A DNA stretch of 17,033 bases from Planctomycetaceae bacterium (GTDB taxonomy: Bacteria > Planctomycetota > Planctomycetia > Pirellulales > Pirellulaceae). Shown piece after piece: positions 15,802 to 17,033 of this stretch; within the stretch, counting starts at the first letter, position 1; each line of letters starts with the position of its first letter. A program made the translations under genes and the position numbers. The notes beneath the pieces were generated by a model, which worked only from the letters and a program-made list of their open reading frames with translations, did no database searches and was not told the DNA's origin. The stretch is taken from positions 1 to 17,033 of the forward strand of contig DTSG01000474.1 of the NCBI GenBank assembly GCA_012965455.1, written 5' to 3'.

Positions 15802-16248
15802 ATGAATACTTTCTCTATTACAGAAGAAGTTGCATTGAACAAGTCACTCACTATCTCGAAATTGCTACTGGCGTTGGTGGTGCTGTGCCCCTACCAATGT
15901 GTGGTTGGCAGTTGCTTGCCTGTCGGGACAGATTTTGAAGCTGAGGTTTGCTTGAGTAACTGCGGTTGCGATGCGTTGCTACCGGTTGATTTTCAAAATC
16001 CACCCGCCACTCCACCGGCTGACTGTTCGTGCGGTGATTGTTTTTGCCAAGGTGCGTTGCCGATCTCTGTTGTCGCTGACAATCGTACTATTGTTGCAGT
16101 TGAACTTAGCACGGATCAGTGGCATTACTCAACTGTCGCGTTGCCTGTGACCTTGCCTCGCGCTCAAGTCGAATTTATTTCTATCTTTGCAGTTACCAAC
16201 GCAAAAGCGCCCGATGTATGCGCTGTTCTTTCCCGCTGGATTATCTAA
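15802..16248 (+). CDS. Small Cys-rich secreted protein upstream of RND efflux adaptor
   Basis: This protein has up to 148 residues and I do not recognise a named family. A hydrophobic segment (LTISKLLLALVVLCPYQCVVG, about residues 15-35) looks like a signal peptide. After it come clustered cysteines: CLSNCGCDALL around 50-60, then DCSCGDCFCQGA around 75-86 after a Pro-rich linker. The rest is mixed strand-like sequence ending in APDVCAVLSRWII. The dense Cys pairs could bind a soft metal or form disulfides. It lies 129 bases upstream of a heavy-metal-type RND adaptor on the same strand, which supports a metal-related role by context only. The start is uncertain: ATG 15802 gives a long pre-signal extension, and TTG 15835 would fit the signal peptide and the candidate promoter better. 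Confidence 0.65.
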   Translation: MNTFSITEEVALNKSLTISKLLLALVVLCPYQCVVGSCLPVGTDFEAEVCLSNCGCDALLPVDFQNPPATPPADCSCGDCFCQGALPISVVADNRTIVAVELSTDQWHYSTVALPVTLPRAQVEFISIFAVTNAKAPDVCAVLSRWII

Positions 16249-16377
16249 TTCTGTAATTCAACAGAATCTTGCACGATCTTTAACGTGCCACCCTTGCCTG
16301 CCGATTGCGTTATGTATTCCGCTGCAGCGGTCAAGCATTTTCCCATTACCTACCATGCCTATAGTTAGGTCGAATAA

Positions 16378-17033
16378 ATGAACGAAGCAACAAACAACTC
16401 GTCTGAAGTGGATGCGCCGCAGCAAGGCGTTGGCGAACAATCACCCGCGATACAGGATTCCGAGCACGGCAAGGAATCTCTGACTGCCAGCAGATTGTTA
16501 GGATCGTTGCTGCGCGGGATTCCAACCTTAGTCATTCTTGGTTTACTAGCGGGTCTGATCCTGTGGGGACACAATCATGATTGGCAGGCACCCAAGTTTT
16601 CTGAACTTGTCGGTAATCAGGAAATCCAAGGCGTTCTCTGGTGTGATGACCACGGCGTCCCAGAAGCAGACTGCATTTCCTGTAACGCGGAGCTGATGCC
16701 CAAAGAAGAGTTGCACGGTTGGTGTGCCGAGCATGGTGTGCAGGAATGTGTTTTGCATCATCCTCAAGTAGCGCAGTTATCAGCGGATTCGGTATTTGAT
16801 CCAACGGACTTCGAGCGAGCGGCACGAGCGCTGGCTATTCGCGAACGCACCAAAAATGACTCGGCCTGCAACATGCATTTGCGGCGCATTCAATTTACTT
16901 CTATTGCGGCAGTTGATCTGGCCGGAATTGATATTAATTTAGTCGATCGAGGTCCCGTGATTGAAACCATCAAGACGACAGGTGAAATCGTTTATGATCC
17001 TACACGCGTTGCCCAGCTGTCTTCACGAGCGAA
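16378..17033 (+). CDS. RND efflux periplasmic adaptor (CusB/HlyD type), N-terminal part, runs off the window
   Basis: The frame is open from ATG 16378 to the right edge (218 complete codons). A hydrophilic cytoplasmic N terminus is followed by a membrane anchor (GIPTLVILGLLAGLILWG, about residues 47-64). Then comes a periplasmic Cys/His module in two copies: WCDDHGVPEADCISCN (88-103) and WCAEHGVQECVLHHP (115-129). Both share WC-x-x-HGV. From about residue 176 the sequence IQFTSIAAVDLAGI and later TTGEIVYDPTRVAQLSSRA is typical of the beta-barrel and lipoyl start of heavy-metal RND adaptors. Such proteins link an inner-membrane RND pump to an outer-membrane channel and export metal ions such as copper or silver. 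Pump and channel genes should follow to the right of the window. The Cys/His module probably captures metal, which is inferred. Confidence 0.82.
   Translation, partial: MNEATNNSSEVDAPQQGVGEQSPAIQDSEHGKESLTASRLLGSLLRGIPTLVILGLLAGLILWGHNHDWQAPKFSELVGNQEIQGVLWCDDHGVPEADCISCNAELMPKEELHGWCAEHGVQECVLHHPQVAQLSADSVFDPTDFERAARALAIRERTKNDSACNMHLRRIQFTSIAAVDLAGIDINLVDRGPVIETIKTTGEIVYDPTRVAQLSSRA

Noticed and set aside
16187..16381. Overlapping plus-strand frame as a frameshifted C terminus of the Cys-rich protein
   Set aside because: Its translation is low-complexity and Pro/Leu-rich, while the in-frame C terminus (CAVLSRWII) looks natural.

Overview
The gene content points to a member of the Planctomycetota, probably Pirellulales-like. 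The window holds two DUF1501 proteins with twin-arginine leaders and a giant planctomycete-type PSCyt1/DUF1549/LamG/DUF1553 protein. It also holds a DUF1080 protein, a BPL_N glutamine-amidotransferase-like protein and a YVTN-propeller/di-heme cytochrome fusion. Base composition is close to balanced by eye, and Shine-Dalgarno sites are clear for some genes but absent for others. No tRNA, rRNA, CRISPR array or insertion sequence was seen.

Layout. The left edge (1-90) probably holds the last codons of a plus-strand gene that runs off the window. An orphan DUF1501 gene (91-1536, minus) is divergent from a MarC-type membrane protein (1702-2334, plus). A hairpin terminator separates MarC from a small secreted thioredoxin-like protein with a CYRC motif (2410-2976, minus). 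Next come a YVTN/cytochrome c fusion (3185-5074, plus) and a secreted CocE/alpha-amino-acid ester hydrolase-like enzyme (5112-7007, minus). Three plus-strand secreted proteins follow: DUF1080 (7319-8065), BPL_N (8146-8895) and a small protein made of six SFP repeats about 11 residues long (9033-9377).

The most interesting region is the minus-strand cluster 9391-15614, read right to left: a redox protein (15614-14226), the PSCyt1/DUF1553 cytochrome protein (14131-10913) and its DUF1501 partner (10848-9391). A naive gene call splits the first gene into an 83-aa secreted fragment and a 369-aa fragment starting at TTG. The two lie in exactly the same frame and are separated only by a single TGA. 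That TGA falls where the catalytic residue of a thioredoxin/deiodinase-type active site should be (FGCLT-U-PPF). I therefore read it as one 462-aa selenoprotein of the iodothyronine-deiodinase-like family with Sec84. A possible bacterial SECIS hairpin lies just downstream, and DsbD-alpha-like and beta-barrel domains are fused C-terminally.

The right edge (15802-17033, plus) starts what looks like a heavy-metal RND efflux operon: a small Cys-rich secreted protein, then a CusB/HlyD-type adaptor with a duplicated Cys/His module, truncated by the window end.

Overall the window is mostly cell-envelope and exported proteins. Exported redox and heme functions recur: CYRC thioredoxin-like, di-heme propeller, CXXCH-containing PSCyt1, and CXXU selenoprotein. 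Functional links between them are inference from gene order.
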